A stretch of DNA of 64,000 bases from Desulfofustis limnaeus (GTDB lineage: Bacteria; Desulfobacterota; Desulfobulbia; Desulfobulbales; Desulfocapsaceae), in assembly GCF_023169885.1 (NCBI RefSeq), contig NZ_AP025516.1:2831501-2895500 (forward strand), written 5' to 3'. Of the stretch, positions 1 to 8,762 are shown in pieces (within the stretch, counting starts at the first letter, position 1; the number at the start of each line of letters is the position of its first letter). The translations under genes and the position numbers were made by a program. The notes under the pieces are model-generated. The model was given only the letters and a program-made list of their open reading frames with translations, made no database searches and had not been told where the DNA came from.

Positions 1-1
1 G

Positions 2-1267
2 CCCAGCGATTGGCTGGCCATCGGCGTGGTGGCCGCCATCATCGGCAGCGGCTTTCTGCTGGAAAGCGTCAAGATCTCCTCGTACGACGCCTACCGGGCG
101 ATGGTTGACGATTACGGCGACGTGGCCGATGACGCCGAAGAGCTGGCGCTGGAAACCTACTGGGCCGCCGAGCAAGGCCTGGTGCCGCGCCAAGCCATCA
201 AACCGTACGACCCGGAACTGGTCGAACAAGGACGGGAGATCAGCTCGCGCAGCTGCGTCGAATGTCACGCCCCGGCCACCGGAGCCTTCGTCAGCTTTCC
301 CCTGGCCAAGGCGTTTGGCCCGCTCGCCTCGGCGCTCGGCGACAAGGGGGTAACCGCCGGGCTGTTTTACCTGCACCTGCTCAGCTGTCTGGCCTTGCTC
401 GCCTGGCTGCCGTTCAGCAAGATGTTCCACGTGATCGCCGTGCCGGTCTCGCTGCTGATCAACGGTGTGCTCGGGTTCAAGAAGGATCCGGCCGAGGCGG
501 CCAACACCCTCAATCGGCAGAGCATCGGGTTGTCGGCCTGCACCCACTGCGGCGCCTGCAGCGAACTCTGCTCGTCGCTGATGTTCTACGAATCGTTCCA
601 GAACGATTTCATCCTGCCCTCGGAAAAAGTCCAATTGCTCAAGCAGGTGGCGGCAGGGCGACCGATCGATCAGGCCACCTTGAACCACCTGCAACGCGGC
701 CTGTATATCTGTACCAGCTGCGATCGTTGCTCCACGGTCTGCCCGTCCGGCATCAATCTCCGCGAACTCTTCGTCAGCGCCCGCTATCACCTGCTCGGTC
801 GCGGCATCCCCGAAACCTCACTGCTGAGCCATTTCAGCTTCCCGCTGGCCATCGCCCGCCGTTTTGTAAACGAACACCTGCAGGCCCTGAAACGGTTGGA
901 AGCAATGTTTAGCCAGCATTTTCGCAAGCTGGCCGACCTGGGGACGTTGCAGCTGGCCGCAGCCCCTGCCGAGGTGGGCACCGAGAGTTACCGCAGCTGC
1001 TATACCTGCCAGCGCTGCACCAATATCTGTCCGGTGGTCCGGCTCTACGACGATCCGGTGCAGCACCTCGATCTGCTGCCGCACCAGATTATCTACAGTC
1101 TCGGTATCGGCAACAAGGAACTGGCCATGGGCGCCCGGATGATCTGGAGTTGCTCGACCTGTTACCTCTGCCAGGAACACTGCCCCAACCAGGTGCAGCT
1201 GACCGATATCTTCTATCGCCTGAAAAACGCAGCAGTCACCACTATCGAATCGGGAGGCAGAGCATGA
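2..1267 (+). CDS. Membrane-anchored multi-cluster Fe-S electron-transfer protein (HdrC/DsrM-like), 5' partial
   Basis: The frame is open to the left edge, so the N-terminus is missing; 421 residues are visible. The visible part starts in a hydrophobic helix, then has a c-type haem motif CVECH (nt 253-267), then a helix ending in LPFSKMFHV, which resembles the last helix of NarI/DsrM-type cytochrome b subunits. The rest holds four CxxCxxCxxxC ferredoxin motifs in two pairs (CTHCGACSELC, CTSCDRCSTVC, CYTCQRCTNIC, CSTCYLCQEHC). It should pass electrons between the quinone pool or a periplasmic cytochrome and the HdrB-like protein encoded next, whose ATG overlaps its stop codon (ATGA). The exact complex is not recognisable without the upstream genes. 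Confidence 0.75.
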   Translation, partial: PSDWLAIGVVAAIIGSGFLLESVKISSYDAYRAMVDDYGDVADDAEELALETYWAAEQGLVPRQAIKPYDPELVEQGREISSRSCVECHAPATGAFVSFPLAKAFGPLASALGDKGVTAGLFYLHLLSCLALLAWLPFSKMFHVIAVPVSLLINGVLGFKKDPAEAANTLNRQSIGLSACTHCGACSELCSSLMFYESFQNDFILPSEKVQLLKQVAAGRPIDQATLNHLQRGLYICTSCDRCSTVCPSGINLRELFVSARYHLLGRGIPETSLLSHFSFPLAIARRFVNEHLQALKRLEAMFSQHFRKLADLGTLQLAAAPAEVGTESYRSCYTCQRCTNICPVVRLYDDPVQHLDLLPHQIIYSLGIGNKELAMGARMIWSCSTCYLCQEHCPNQVQLTDIFYRLKNAAVTTIESGGRA

Positions 1268-2202
1268 AACTGGCATTTTTCCAGGGGTGCAATATTCCGG
1301 TACGCATCGAGCACTATGCCGTCTCGGCAGAAGCCGTCCTGCGACGATTCGGCGTCGAGTTGGAGATCGTGCCCGAGTTCACCTGCTGCGGCTACCCGGT
1401 CCGCAACCTCGACGAGAAATCCTACTTCCTGCCGTCGGTCCGCAACCTGGCCATTGCCGAGAAACGGGGTCTGGATGTGATGGCCATCTGCAACTGCTGC
1501 TTTGCCAGTCTGCAGAAGGCCAAGAACGTGCTGGCGGAAAACCGGCAGCTGGCCGACGAGATCAACGAGCTGCTGGCCAAAGAGGGCCTGCATTACCACG
1601 GTACCACCACCGTCAAACACTTGCTTACCGTCCTGCACGACGACATCGGCTGCGATACCATCAAAAAGCAGCTGACCGGCGCCTTTTCCGGGCTCAATCT
1701 GGCCGTCCTGCTCGGCTGCCACATCCTTCGTCCCCGCGAGGTGACCCGGTTCGACGACTCCTTCGTGCCGCAGATCGCCGATAACCTGGTCGGGCTGACC
1801 GGCGCCACGGCGCTGGAATGGACGGGTCGCCTGGAATGCTGTGGCGCCGCCTTGGCCGGTTTGAACGACGGGGTCGCCGACGCGCTGCTCAACGAAAAGG
1901 TTAACGGTGCCCGCGCTGCGGGGGCCGATTTCATTACCCCGATTTGCGCTTATTGCTATCTCCAGCTCGATACCAGTCAGCCGCAGGTGCGTGCCGCCGG
2001 ACCGGATTACGAGGTCCTGCCGGTACTGCTGTACCCTCAGCTGCTCGGGCTCTGCCTGGGCATTGATGAGAAAATCCTCGGTATCGAGCAGAACGGTACC
2101 GTGAACGATCGGACGGTGGGTCGGCTCAAGGAGCTGCTCGGCCCGCCGGTCGAGGAAAAGAAAAAGAAATCAAGGAAGACAACAGGAACGACCAATGAGT
2201 AA
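1264..2202 (+). CDS. HdrB-like cysteine-rich (CCG domain) protein
   Basis: 312 residues from the ATG at 1264, which overlaps the stop of the preceding Fe-S gene; a longer open frame upstream lies inside that gene and is not used. Two CCG domains are visible: FFQGC...FTCCGYP...CNCCF and LLGCH...LECCGAAL...CAYCY. In HdrB and HdrD such cysteines bind noncubane [4Fe-4S] clusters that act on disulfides. Together with the upstream gene it forms a split HdrD/DsrK-like module. The lysine-rich C-terminal tail (EEKKKKSRK) overlaps the start of cooC by 8 nt, so the three genes are translationally coupled. The substrate disulfide is unknown. Confidence 0.8.
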   Translation: MKLAFFQGCNIPVRIEHYAVSAEAVLRRFGVELEIVPEFTCCGYPVRNLDEKSYFLPSVRNLAIAEKRGLDVMAICNCCFASLQKAKNVLAENRQLADEINELLAKEGLHYHGTTTVKHLLTVLHDDIGCDTIKKQLTGAFSGLNLAVLLGCHILRPREVTRFDDSFVPQIADNLVGLTGATALEWTGRLECCGAALAGLNDGVADALLNEKVNGARAAGADFITPICAYCYLQLDTSQPQVRAAGPDYEVLPVLLYPQLLGLCLGIDEKILGIEQNGTVNDRTVGRLKELLGPPVEEKKKKSRKTTGTTNE

Positions 2203-2953
2203 GATTATCGCCTTTGCCGGCAAGGGAGGGGTAGGCAAGACCACCGTTGCCGCCCTGGTGGTCAGACACCTTGCCAAGCAGGGCCAGACCCCGATACTGG
2301 CGGTGGACGCCGATCCCAACAGCAACCTCGGAGAGACTCTGGGGCTGCAGGTTCCCACCACCATCGGCGACATCCGGGAGACCTTCATGCGTGATCCCCA
2401 GGGGGTCCCGTCCGGCATGGACAAGACCATCTATCTCGAGACCCTGGTGGAACAGGCCCTGATCGAACAACCGAGTTTTGACCTGCTGGTCATGGGCCGC
2501 CAAGAAGGACAGGGCTGTTATTGCATGGTCAACAATATCCTCAATAAATTCACCGATCGGCTTGCCGCCAGCTACCGCTATATGGTAGTCGACAACGAGG
2601 CCGGCATGGAGCACCTGAGCCGGCGCACCAGCGGCCACGTGGACTGGCTGTACCTGGTTACCGACTATTCGCTGCGCGGCCTGCGGGCGGTCGGCCGAAT
2701 CAATTCCATGCTCGACAGCCTCAAGCTGTCCGTGGACAACCTCGGCATCATCGTCACCCGGGCCCCACAGCAACTGAACGAGACCTTTCGCCAAGAAGTT
2801 GAGGTCATCGGGCTGCCCATCGCCGGGATCATTCCTGACGACCCGGCCCTGCTCGATTTCGACATGGAGAAGCGCTCGTTGATGGAGTTGCCTGACAATT
2901 CACCGGCAGTGCTGGCGGTCGACGAGATCCTGACCGCCACCTGCCCGGCCTAG
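2195..2953 (+). CDS. cooC: CooC-type nickel-insertion ATPase for carbon monoxide dehydrogenase
   Basis: 252 residues of the MinD/ParA/SIMIBI P-loop class. The deviant Walker A GKGGVGKTT is at residues 9-17, and a CxC pair (CYC, about residues 108-110) matches the metal-binding CxC of CooC dimers. CooC uses ATP to help load Ni into the C-cluster of CO dehydrogenase. The catalytic subunit cooS lies about 31 kb away on the opposite strand, so the maturation gene is unlinked from its client and instead follows an Hdr-like electron-transfer pair. A generic MinD-like ATPase is possible, but the CxC motif favours CooC. Confidence 0.8.
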   Translation: MSKIIAFAGKGGVGKTTVAALVVRHLAKQGQTPILAVDADPNSNLGETLGLQVPTTIGDIRETFMRDPQGVPSGMDKTIYLETLVEQALIEQPSFDLLVMGRQEGQGCYCMVNNILNKFTDRLAASYRYMVVDNEAGMEHLSRRTSGHVDWLYLVTDYSLRGLRAVGRINSMLDSLKLSVDNLGIIVTRAPQQLNETFRQEVEVIGLPIAGIIPDDPALLDFDMEKRSLMELPDNSPAVLAVDEILTATCPA

Positions 2954-3000
2954 ATCAGCTCCGGCGGCACAGCCGCCAGTACCTGACGAGGAAGGATCCC

Positions 3001-3216
3001 ATGGGACATGAGGTGACGGTATTCGCCGCGTACCCATTCCGTATCGGCCAGAAGATCCGTATCGAAGGATCGAGACGGGCCGGCGATTGGCTGGTGATCG
3101 GCGTTTCCGACGACACCGTGACGCTGCGCTGCCCGGTTTCCGGCAAGGAGTTCGAATGGCCGATCTTCTGCTACCTGGTCGACGAGGAGCAGGACGCCGT
3201 CTGGCCGAGACCGTAA
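3001..3216 (+). CDS. Small conserved-looking hypothetical protein
   Basis: 71 residues, 47 nt downstream of cooC on the same strand, with a good AGGAAGG ribosome-binding site before the ATG. It is soluble and beta-rich in appearance (VTVFAAYPFRIGQKIRI, then WLVIGVSDDTVTLRCPVSGKE), with two cysteines, suggesting a small barrel fold. No family is recognised. Its position makes it the likely last gene of the Fe-S/HdrB-like/cooC operon. Confidence 0.55.
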   Translation: MGHEVTVFAAYPFRIGQKIRIEGSRRAGDWLVIGVSDDTVTLRCPVSGKEFEWPIFCYLVDEEQDAVWPRP

Positions 3217-3258
3217 GCGGGCCCGTCACCTACCGGCAGCACAGATCCGGCGTGCGGA

Positions 3259-4647
3259 TCACATGCACAACGCGGCATGCAGCACCCGTTGCGCCTCGGC
3301 AAATTCCTTGCGCTCGACGACGAACTGCATGTTGGTCTGCCGGGTGGTCTGCGACACGGCCAGAATGTTGATGCCTTTGTCGGCCAGGGCCTGCGCCGCC
3401 TTGGCCAGGATGCCGGGCTGGGCGATGTTGGAACCGATGGCGCAAACGATGGCCACCGGACGGACGGAGACCGACTCGAACAGATCGGTCAACTCGGCCA
3501 CCAAGCGTGCCGAACTATCCCGTTCGGCAATGATCAGGTCGATGGTGTTGGCGTTGGTCATCTTGCTGATATAGGAAACCCGGTGACGGGCGACCACCCC
3601 CATAATCCAGCCGTCGAAACCGACCTCGCCCACCATCCGGGCGTCGTGAACGGACAGGCAATTCACCAGTTCCGAGCCGGTGACGATCTCCACCTTGGAC
3701 CGGGGAGCGATGAAATCTCTGGTGATCAAGGTGCCGGGATGATCGGGGTCGAAGGCGTTTTTCACCCGGATCGGAATCGATTTTTTCTCCAGCGGCTTTG
3801 AAGCCTTGGGATGAATGGCCTCCATCCCCACGTCGGCCAGCTGATCGGCCACGTCGTAATTGGTGTTGCAGACGGGATGGGCGTTCTGCTCGCCGATGGT
3901 CAACGGATCCCCGGAGCAGAGGTGATACTCCTTATGGATGATCGCCTCCGCCGCTCCCAACAGGACCGCCACCTTGGAAAAGGTCACCTCGGAATAGCCG
4001 CGATCGAACTCGCGCATGATGCCTTCCGTTCCTTTCGTGTAGCCGGTGGCAAAGCAGATGGTGGCAAAAGGATCGATGTCGTCGAAGCTGTCCTTGATCC
4101 GCTGATCGATGGTCAGTTGCCGACCGTCGTCCCAGCCGCTCAGGTCCACGTAGGTCGATTCGTACCCCAGGTTCCTCAGGATGTTGGCAGAGTTGAAGGC
4201 GCTGTGCATCTCGCCCAACGAGGCCAGGAGTTCGCGCGCGGCCAACAACAGCTCCTTGCGCGTGACGTACCCGGAGGCCAGCACATTCTCCATGGAGCGC
4301 AGGATATTGATCGATTCGTCGATGCGGTCGCCGATGAAATCGTTGGCCTCGGCCAGACTGAGGCCGGCCGGTACCAGCGACTCGTTGATCTCGATCAGCC
4401 GGTCCCGCAGGGCAAGCATCTTGCGCGGATAGTTGTCCTGCTCCTCGAACAATTTGTAGATACCCGGCTGGCCGGTCTTCTTGTGCTCCAGCAGGTCATT
4501 GGTGACCCCGGCATAGGCCGACACCACGTAGACCCGACCGTAGATATCCTGCTCGTTGCGCAGGATGATGTTTTTCAGGATCTCGGGGAAGCGGGACATG
4601 GAGGTCCCGCCGATTTTTTCCACGCGAAGATTATGCCGTTTCATCAT
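3259..4647 (-). CDS. Aspartate kinase
   Basis: 462 residues from the ATG at 4647; a TTG 18 nt upstream could extend it but is less likely. The amino-acid-kinase N-terminus carries EKIGGTSMS, a variant of the KFGGTS nucleotide/aspartate motif also found in ectoine-cluster aspartokinases. The C-terminus contains ACT-type regulatory repeats (residues about 320-460, including VAIVCAIGSNIAQ), where lysine or threonine feedback would act. It phosphorylates aspartate at the head of the lysine, threonine, methionine and diaminopimelate pathways. No biosynthetic neighbours and no ectABC are present. It converges on the small gene at 3001-3216. Confidence 0.85.
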   Translation of the reverse strand: MMKRHNLRVEKIGGTSMSRFPEILKNIILRNEQDIYGRVYVVSAYAGVTNDLLEHKKTGQPGIYKLFEEQDNYPRKMLALRDRLIEINESLVPAGLSLAEANDFIGDRIDESINILRSMENVLASGYVTRKELLLAARELLASLGEMHSAFNSANILRNLGYESTYVDLSGWDDGRQLTIDQRIKDSFDDIDPFATICFATGYTKGTEGIMREFDRGYSEVTFSKVAVLLGAAEAIIHKEYHLCSGDPLTIGEQNAHPVCNTNYDVADQLADVGMEAIHPKASKPLEKKSIPIRVKNAFDPDHPGTLITRDFIAPRSKVEIVTGSELVNCLSVHDARMVGEVGFDGWIMGVVARHRVSYISKMTNANTIDLIIAERDSSARLVAELTDLFESVSVRPVAIVCAIGSNIAQPGILAKAAQALADKGINILAVSQTTRQTNMQFVVERKEFAEAQRVLHAALCM

Positions 4648-4931
4648 AGGTCGACCACCGATCAAGAAGACTATTTGTTATCCGGCGAAGCGGCATCCCG
4701 CTTCGCCCACAGTCCGGGCGCATCCAAGGCGGCCGGGCCGATCTCATGCAACGAACCTAGCCGAAAACGAAGGCGAGAACAACTGAATTTGTGACGCCCC
4801 TCACCTGCTCCGGAGCCGCGGCAAACCCGTACCCTTCAAGGATCGACAAGAATTAATCCGGTGGAGAAAGCGACCGCGGCCACGAGACACGGGGGCTTCC
4901 ACCGCCAGCCGCATCCTCCCGGTACCGCTGC

Positions 4932-6026
4932 TTATCGGCGGCCCCGGAAGGGCGGGTAATCCACATACCCTTCCGGCCCCGGGGTATACCAGAGGGCCAT
5001 GTCGTCGTACGGAGCGAGCGGCCAGTCATGTTTCCAGCGCTCCACCAGGTCGGGATTGGTGATAAACGGCCGGCCGACGGCAGCCAGATCCGCCAGCCCC
5101 GCCGTTAAACGGTGTGCTGCATCCTCCCTGGTGTATCCGCAATTACCGATGATCGTCCCGGCGAAGAGCGGCCGAAACTCAGCCAGGGTCATCGCCTCGC
5201 CGCGACCATGGAAGCCAAATGCCAGACCGTCCATGATATGAACATAACCCAGGTTCAATTTATTCAACTCCCGTACGACGAAGAGATACGTCTCACGGAA
5301 ATCGTCACTGCCCATATCGTTGAAAACCCCGTTCGGCGACAACCGCACGCCAACCCGGGGCGCCGGCCAGACTTCCAGGATCGCCGCCAGCACCCGGGAC
5401 AAAAACCGGTAGCGGTTTGCCGGCGAACCGCCATACTCGTCGGTTCTCCGGTTGCAGCGCGAATCGAGAAACTGGTTGAGCAGATAGCCGTTGGCACCGT
5501 GTACCTCGACACCGGCAAATCCGGCCTCTTTTGCATATTCGGCAGCACGACGATAATCGGCGACCGTCGCATCGATTTCCGCTGTCGTCATCGGCCGCGG
5601 CGCTTCATAGTCTTTTTTGCCCTGAGGCGTTCGAATCTGACCCTGTCCGATCTTCACGTTCGACGCGGACAGGGGCGGTTGCCCCTGGTGAAAATCGCTG
5701 TGCGAGGCACGACCACAATGCCACAACTGGAGAAAGAAGGCGGTGCCGGTTGGATTGACCCGCTCCGTCACTTTGCGCCACCCGGCTACCATCTCCTCGT
5801 TGTAAATCCCGGGAGAACCGATCCAGCCGATACCTTGTTCGGAAATCACCGTCGCTTCAGTGATGATCATGCCGGCCCCGGTTCGCTGAAAATAATGCTC
5901 CGCCATGAGGTCGTTGGGCACCCGGGTGTCTCCTGCCCGCCCCCGCGTCATCGGGGCCATGACGATCCTGTTTTTCAAGGTGATATCGTTCAGTTGATAC
6001 GGCTCGAACAAGATATGTACACTCAT
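4932..6026 (-). CDS. NADH:flavin oxidoreductase, Old Yellow Enzyme family (NemA-like ene-reductase)
   Basis: 364 residues, the usual length, starting at an ATG preceded by GGGAGGT. FMN-dependent TIM barrel: N-terminal LFEPYQLNDITLKNRIVMAP, and the substrate-binding pair HGAN in VEVHGANGYLLNQF followed by the SRCNRRTDEYGGS loop. Such enzymes reduce activated double bonds, quinones, nitro compounds or peroxides with NAD(P)H, usually as electrophile defence. It stands alone. About 50 nt upstream lies a 25-bp element shared with the region before the HD-like gene at 24667. Confidence 0.88.
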   Translation of the reverse strand: MSVHILFEPYQLNDITLKNRIVMAPMTRGRAGDTRVPNDLMAEHYFQRTGAGMIITEATVISEQGIGWIGSPGIYNEEMVAGWRKVTERVNPTGTAFFLQLWHCGRASHSDFHQGQPPLSASNVKIGQGQIRTPQGKKDYEAPRPMTTAEIDATVADYRRAAEYAKEAGFAGVEVHGANGYLLNQFLDSRCNRRTDEYGGSPANRYRFLSRVLAAILEVWPAPRVGVRLSPNGVFNDMGSDDFRETYLFVVRELNKLNLGYVHIMDGLAFGFHGRGEAMTLAEFRPLFAGTIIGNCGYTREDAAHRLTAGLADLAAVGRPFITNPDLVERWKHDWPLAPYDDMALWYTPGPEGYVDYPPFRGRR

Positions 6027-6333
6027 CGTGGACCTCCCAAAAGGAATTGTTGTTCTGATGGTGAGCTATACGATAAGGGAACCTTGAAAAATTGCCATTT
6101 CTTCCCATCTCATCGTTGTGCAATAGCCGGACCGGTTCACGGCCGCTTTCCTACCGCTACTCATGGTGCCCCCGCTTCCGCTTCTTTTCCCGAAGGTGCT
6201 TGGCGCTGCCTGCACTGTTCCTGATAATATGCCCGGCAGGAAGAAAAGCTCAACCATCCACGATAACGACACGAGCAACGAAGAGCGAAAAATTTTCCGT
6301 GAATTGACCAAGCGGATCGTATAGGCTGGTGTC
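6027..6333. other. Intergenic control region between the OYE gene and the 6334 operon
   Basis: 307 bp between divergent genes, so it must hold both promoters. It contains the 25-bp shared element at 6077-6101 and, at its right end, a perfect 12-bp palindrome overlapping the next start codon. No convincing pair of -35/-10 boxes and no small gene were found. Confidence 0.5.
6077..6101 (-). repeat. 25-bp dispersed element, copy A
   Basis: Read on the minus strand, toward the OYE gene, this is GAAATGGCAATTTTTCAAGG followed by TTCCC. It matches 24 of 25 bases with 24516-24540, and weaker similarity runs about 15 bp further on the GAAATGG side. Both copies point toward the gene they precede. It may be a shared operator or the end of a small mobile element. 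Confidence 0.6.
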
Positions 6334-6340
6334 ATGACAC
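6329..6340. promoter_or_regulatory. Perfect 12-bp palindrome over the start codon of the 6334 gene
   Basis: GTGTCATGACAC is perfectly self-complementary and has the gene's ATG at its centre. It could be a repressor site or, as RNA, occlude the start codon. Short palindromes also arise by chance, so this is weak. Confidence 0.25.
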
Positions 6341-7629
6341 GAGAAACAGAGCGCATGCTGAGCCTGCGAATTCCCGCCGAGGCCGCCTTCATTCCTACGG
6401 CCATGACCTTTGCCGACACCGCTGCCCGCGGCCTGGGCCTTGATGATCGCTCGGCTCGCACCCTGATGCTCGCCACCGAGGAGGTGGCCGCCTATCTCTG
6501 TCGAATCGGACTCCACGGTCACGCCATCGCCATCGAATGCATCGGTGGCGGCTATTTCATCGAGATCCGCATCACGCTGCCGGTATCGCACCTGCAGTTG
6601 CGGGCCTTTAACCTGACAGCCCGGCTCGACCTGAACGACGAGACAGATCTTGACCAGATGGGGTTGCTGCTCGCTTCACGGATGACCGACCGGTTCCATA
6701 TTACCAGATCGGAAGCGGGGCATCTGATCCTTCATCTGATCAAGGAATATTCCTACCCGGAGATAGCTGATGACCAGTTGGAGGAGATACCGGCGACCGG
6801 TGACCAGTTCCGGGTGGAGGTGGCAGATCCCGCCCGGATCAAATGGTTGGCCCGTTCAGTTGTCCGCCACTACCCATCGACTCACTATCCTCCTTCGTTC
6901 CGCTACCCCGGAAAAATAACGGACATGGTCGCCGCCGGCGCGTGCCAGGTGCTCGTCGCCGTCGGACCGGGCGGCGAGTTGCTCGGCGGTCTCGCCTGGC
7001 AGTGGATCGGCGACAAGACGGTGGAGCTGTTCGGCGTCTATCTCCTGCACCACCGGCATCGCCCGGAGATCGCCGGCGAACTGCTGGAGACCTGCCTCAA
7101 CAGCATCGCCCGCACCTCAGCCCTGGCCTTGCTCTGCCGCAATCCGACGGAGGCGGTTCCCGACGGCTACCTGGAAGCCCTCACCGCCCCGGACGTACAA
7201 CCGACGGCCCTGTTCCGCCTTCTTTACGAGGAAACCGGCGCCGTGGTCTGGTCGCACCCGGAGTTGGTCGACTTCCTGCGAAAAGAGTATCGACGACTCT
7301 TTCTGCCCCGCGATATCCAGACCGTCACCGACGACGGTGAGACAAGAGAGCCACATTCGGTTCTCAGCTGCGAGATCGATCGACACCGGCGGGCTGCCAC
7401 GCTGCGGCCGCTCTTGCCCGGCACCGACTGTCGGGACAATCTGGCCGAACACCTGTCCCTGTTCGCTCGAGAACAACTGCAATCAATTTACCTGGAGCTC
7501 GACCTGGGCCACGCCTGGCAGGCGGTCTTCGTTCCAGCCGCACTGCAGCTCGGCTTTGTCCCCCGGCTGATTCTGCCCCATGCCGGCCAGGCTGACCTGG
7601 TAGTGTTCGAACTGGTTGCCGGGGCATGA
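6334..7629 (+). CDS. Degenerate HATPase (RsbW-like) domain fused to an acyltransferase-like region
   Basis: 431 residues. Residues about 8-140 resemble an anti-sigma-factor-type ATPase domain (ARTLMLATEEVAAYLC aligns with the N-box LAVEEAVxNAI), but the conserved Asn is Tyr54 and the glycine-rich G boxes are missing, so ATP binding is doubtful. Residues about 150-290 (VLVAVGPGGELLGGLAWQW) look like a GNAT-type fold, with a less clear C-terminal part. No ribosome-binding site is strong; a second ATG at 6355 is an alternative start. Its stop overlaps the next start by 4 nt, so it is the first gene of a four-gene operon with an aminotransferase and a molybdenum hydroxylase. The function is unknown. 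Confidence 0.7.
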   Translation: MTRETERMLSLRIPAEAAFIPTAMTFADTAARGLGLDDRSARTLMLATEEVAAYLCRIGLHGHAIAIECIGGGYFIEIRITLPVSHLQLRAFNLTARLDLNDETDLDQMGLLLASRMTDRFHITRSEAGHLILHLIKEYSYPEIADDQLEEIPATGDQFRVEVADPARIKWLARSVVRHYPSTHYPPSFRYPGKITDMVAAGACQVLVAVGPGGELLGGLAWQWIGDKTVELFGVYLLHHRHRPEIAGELLETCLNSIARTSALALLCRNPTEAVPDGYLEALTAPDVQPTALFRLLYEETGAVVWSHPELVDFLRKEYRRLFLPRDIQTVTDDGETREPHSVLSCEIDRHRRAATLRPLLPGTDCRDNLAEHLSLFAREQLQSIYLELDLGHAWQAVFVPAALQLGFVPRLILPHAGQADLVVFELVAGA

Positions 7630-8762
7630 ACCGCGGAACGCAGACACCAGGCAGGCCCGACCTCGACCGCCTGGTGCCGGAGTACGTCAAAGCCTTTCAA
7701 CCCTATACCCCGAGCAAGCCGGACGATGTATTGTGCCGGATGATCGGCTGTTCACGCCTGTATCGCCTCAACAACAACGAGAACCCTCTCGGGCCGCCGG
7801 CAGCCGCCCGCGCCGTTATCGGCAGCTACCCGCCGCCGCGAGCCGCCATCTATCCCAGCGGCGACGCCTACCACCTGCGCTGCCGGCTCGCCGAACGATT
7901 CGGCCTGCACCCGGACCAGTTTCTGGTGGGCAACGGCGCCAACGAGGCGATCGCTTTCGTTATCAAGGCCTTCTGCCAGGAAGGCGACAATATCGTTACC
8001 GCCGACCGGACCTTTGCCGTGTACGAATGGGTGGCCGCCTTCTCAGGCTTTACCGCCCACCTGGTCCCCCTCAAGGACTTCGCCTTCGATGACGAAGCGA
8101 TGTTGGCCCGGATCGACGAGCGTACCAAGATTCTCTTCGTCTGCAACCCGAACAATCCAACCGGCAGTTACTGGACGGAACAGCAGTTGCGGCGCTTCCT
8201 CGACCGGGTGGCCGGCCGGCAGATCGTCGTCGTCGACGAGGCGTACGGTGAATTCGTCGAACAGAGCGACTTTCCCGACGGCATGCGGTTACTCGGCGAC
8301 TATCCGAATCTGGTGATCTTTCGCACCTTTTCCAAGATGTACGGCCTGGCCGGACTGCGCATCGGCTACCTGGCCGGCGACCGTGCCGTGGTCGACGTCA
8401 TCCGCCGCACCTGCGTCGTCTATTCGGTCAACGGGCTGGCCCAGGAGGCAGCCGTGGCGGCGCTGAGCGACGAGGAACACATCACGGCTACCCGGGAGCT
8501 GATTCGTGCCGCCAAGGCGTCTTTGCTGCCGGTGCTCGACCAGTTGGGGCTGACGTACGTGAACGGCGAGGGCAATTTTCTCATGGTCCGCCTGCCGTTC
8601 AATGACGCCCTCGCCTACCGCCGCCTGCTGAGCCACGGCGTCATGATCCGCAGCATGGCCGGCTTTCGCTTCCCCAACTGGATTCGTATCTCTCTTGCCT
8701 TACCCGAGGCCATGCAGGCCCTCGCCGAGGCGCTCGCAGCGGTGATCAACCATGAATCATGA
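7626..8762 (+). CDS. HisC-like class I/II pyridoxal-phosphate aminotransferase
   Basis: 378 residues, close to histidinol-phosphate aminotransferase length. PLP residues are visible: the NPNNPTG motif at 174-180, D204 and Y207 in VVDEAY, and the Schiff-base lysine K237 in TFSKMYGLAGLRIGYL. HisC relatives act on histidinol phosphate, aromatic amino acids or threonine phosphate. No other his genes are nearby, and it sits between an unknown HATPase/GNAT-like gene (4-nt overlap) and a xanthine-dehydrogenase-family gene (11-nt overlap), so a specialised role is as likely as histidine synthesis. Confidence 0.85.
   Translation: MNRGTQTPGRPDLDRLVPEYVKAFQPYTPSKPDDVLCRMIGCSRLYRLNNNENPLGPPAAARAVIGSYPPPRAAIYPSGDAYHLRCRLAERFGLHPDQFLVGNGANEAIAFVIKAFCQEGDNIVTADRTFAVYEWVAAFSGFTAHLVPLKDFAFDDEAMLARIDERTKILFVCNPNNPTGSYWTEQQLRRFLDRVAGRQIVVVDEAYGEFVEQSDFPDGMRLLGDYPNLVIFRTFSKMYGLAGLRIGYLAGDRAVVDVIRRTCVVYSVNGLAQEAAVAALSDEEHITATRELIRAAKASLLPVLDQLGLTYVNGEGNFLMVRLPFNDALAYRRLLSHGVMIRSMAGFRFPNWIRISLALPEAMQALAEALAAVINHES

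Noticed and set aside
3259-4647. Aspartate kinase as part of an ectoine cluster
   Set aside because: The KIGGTS N-terminus resembles ectoine-type enzymes, but no ectA, ectB or ectC lies in the window.
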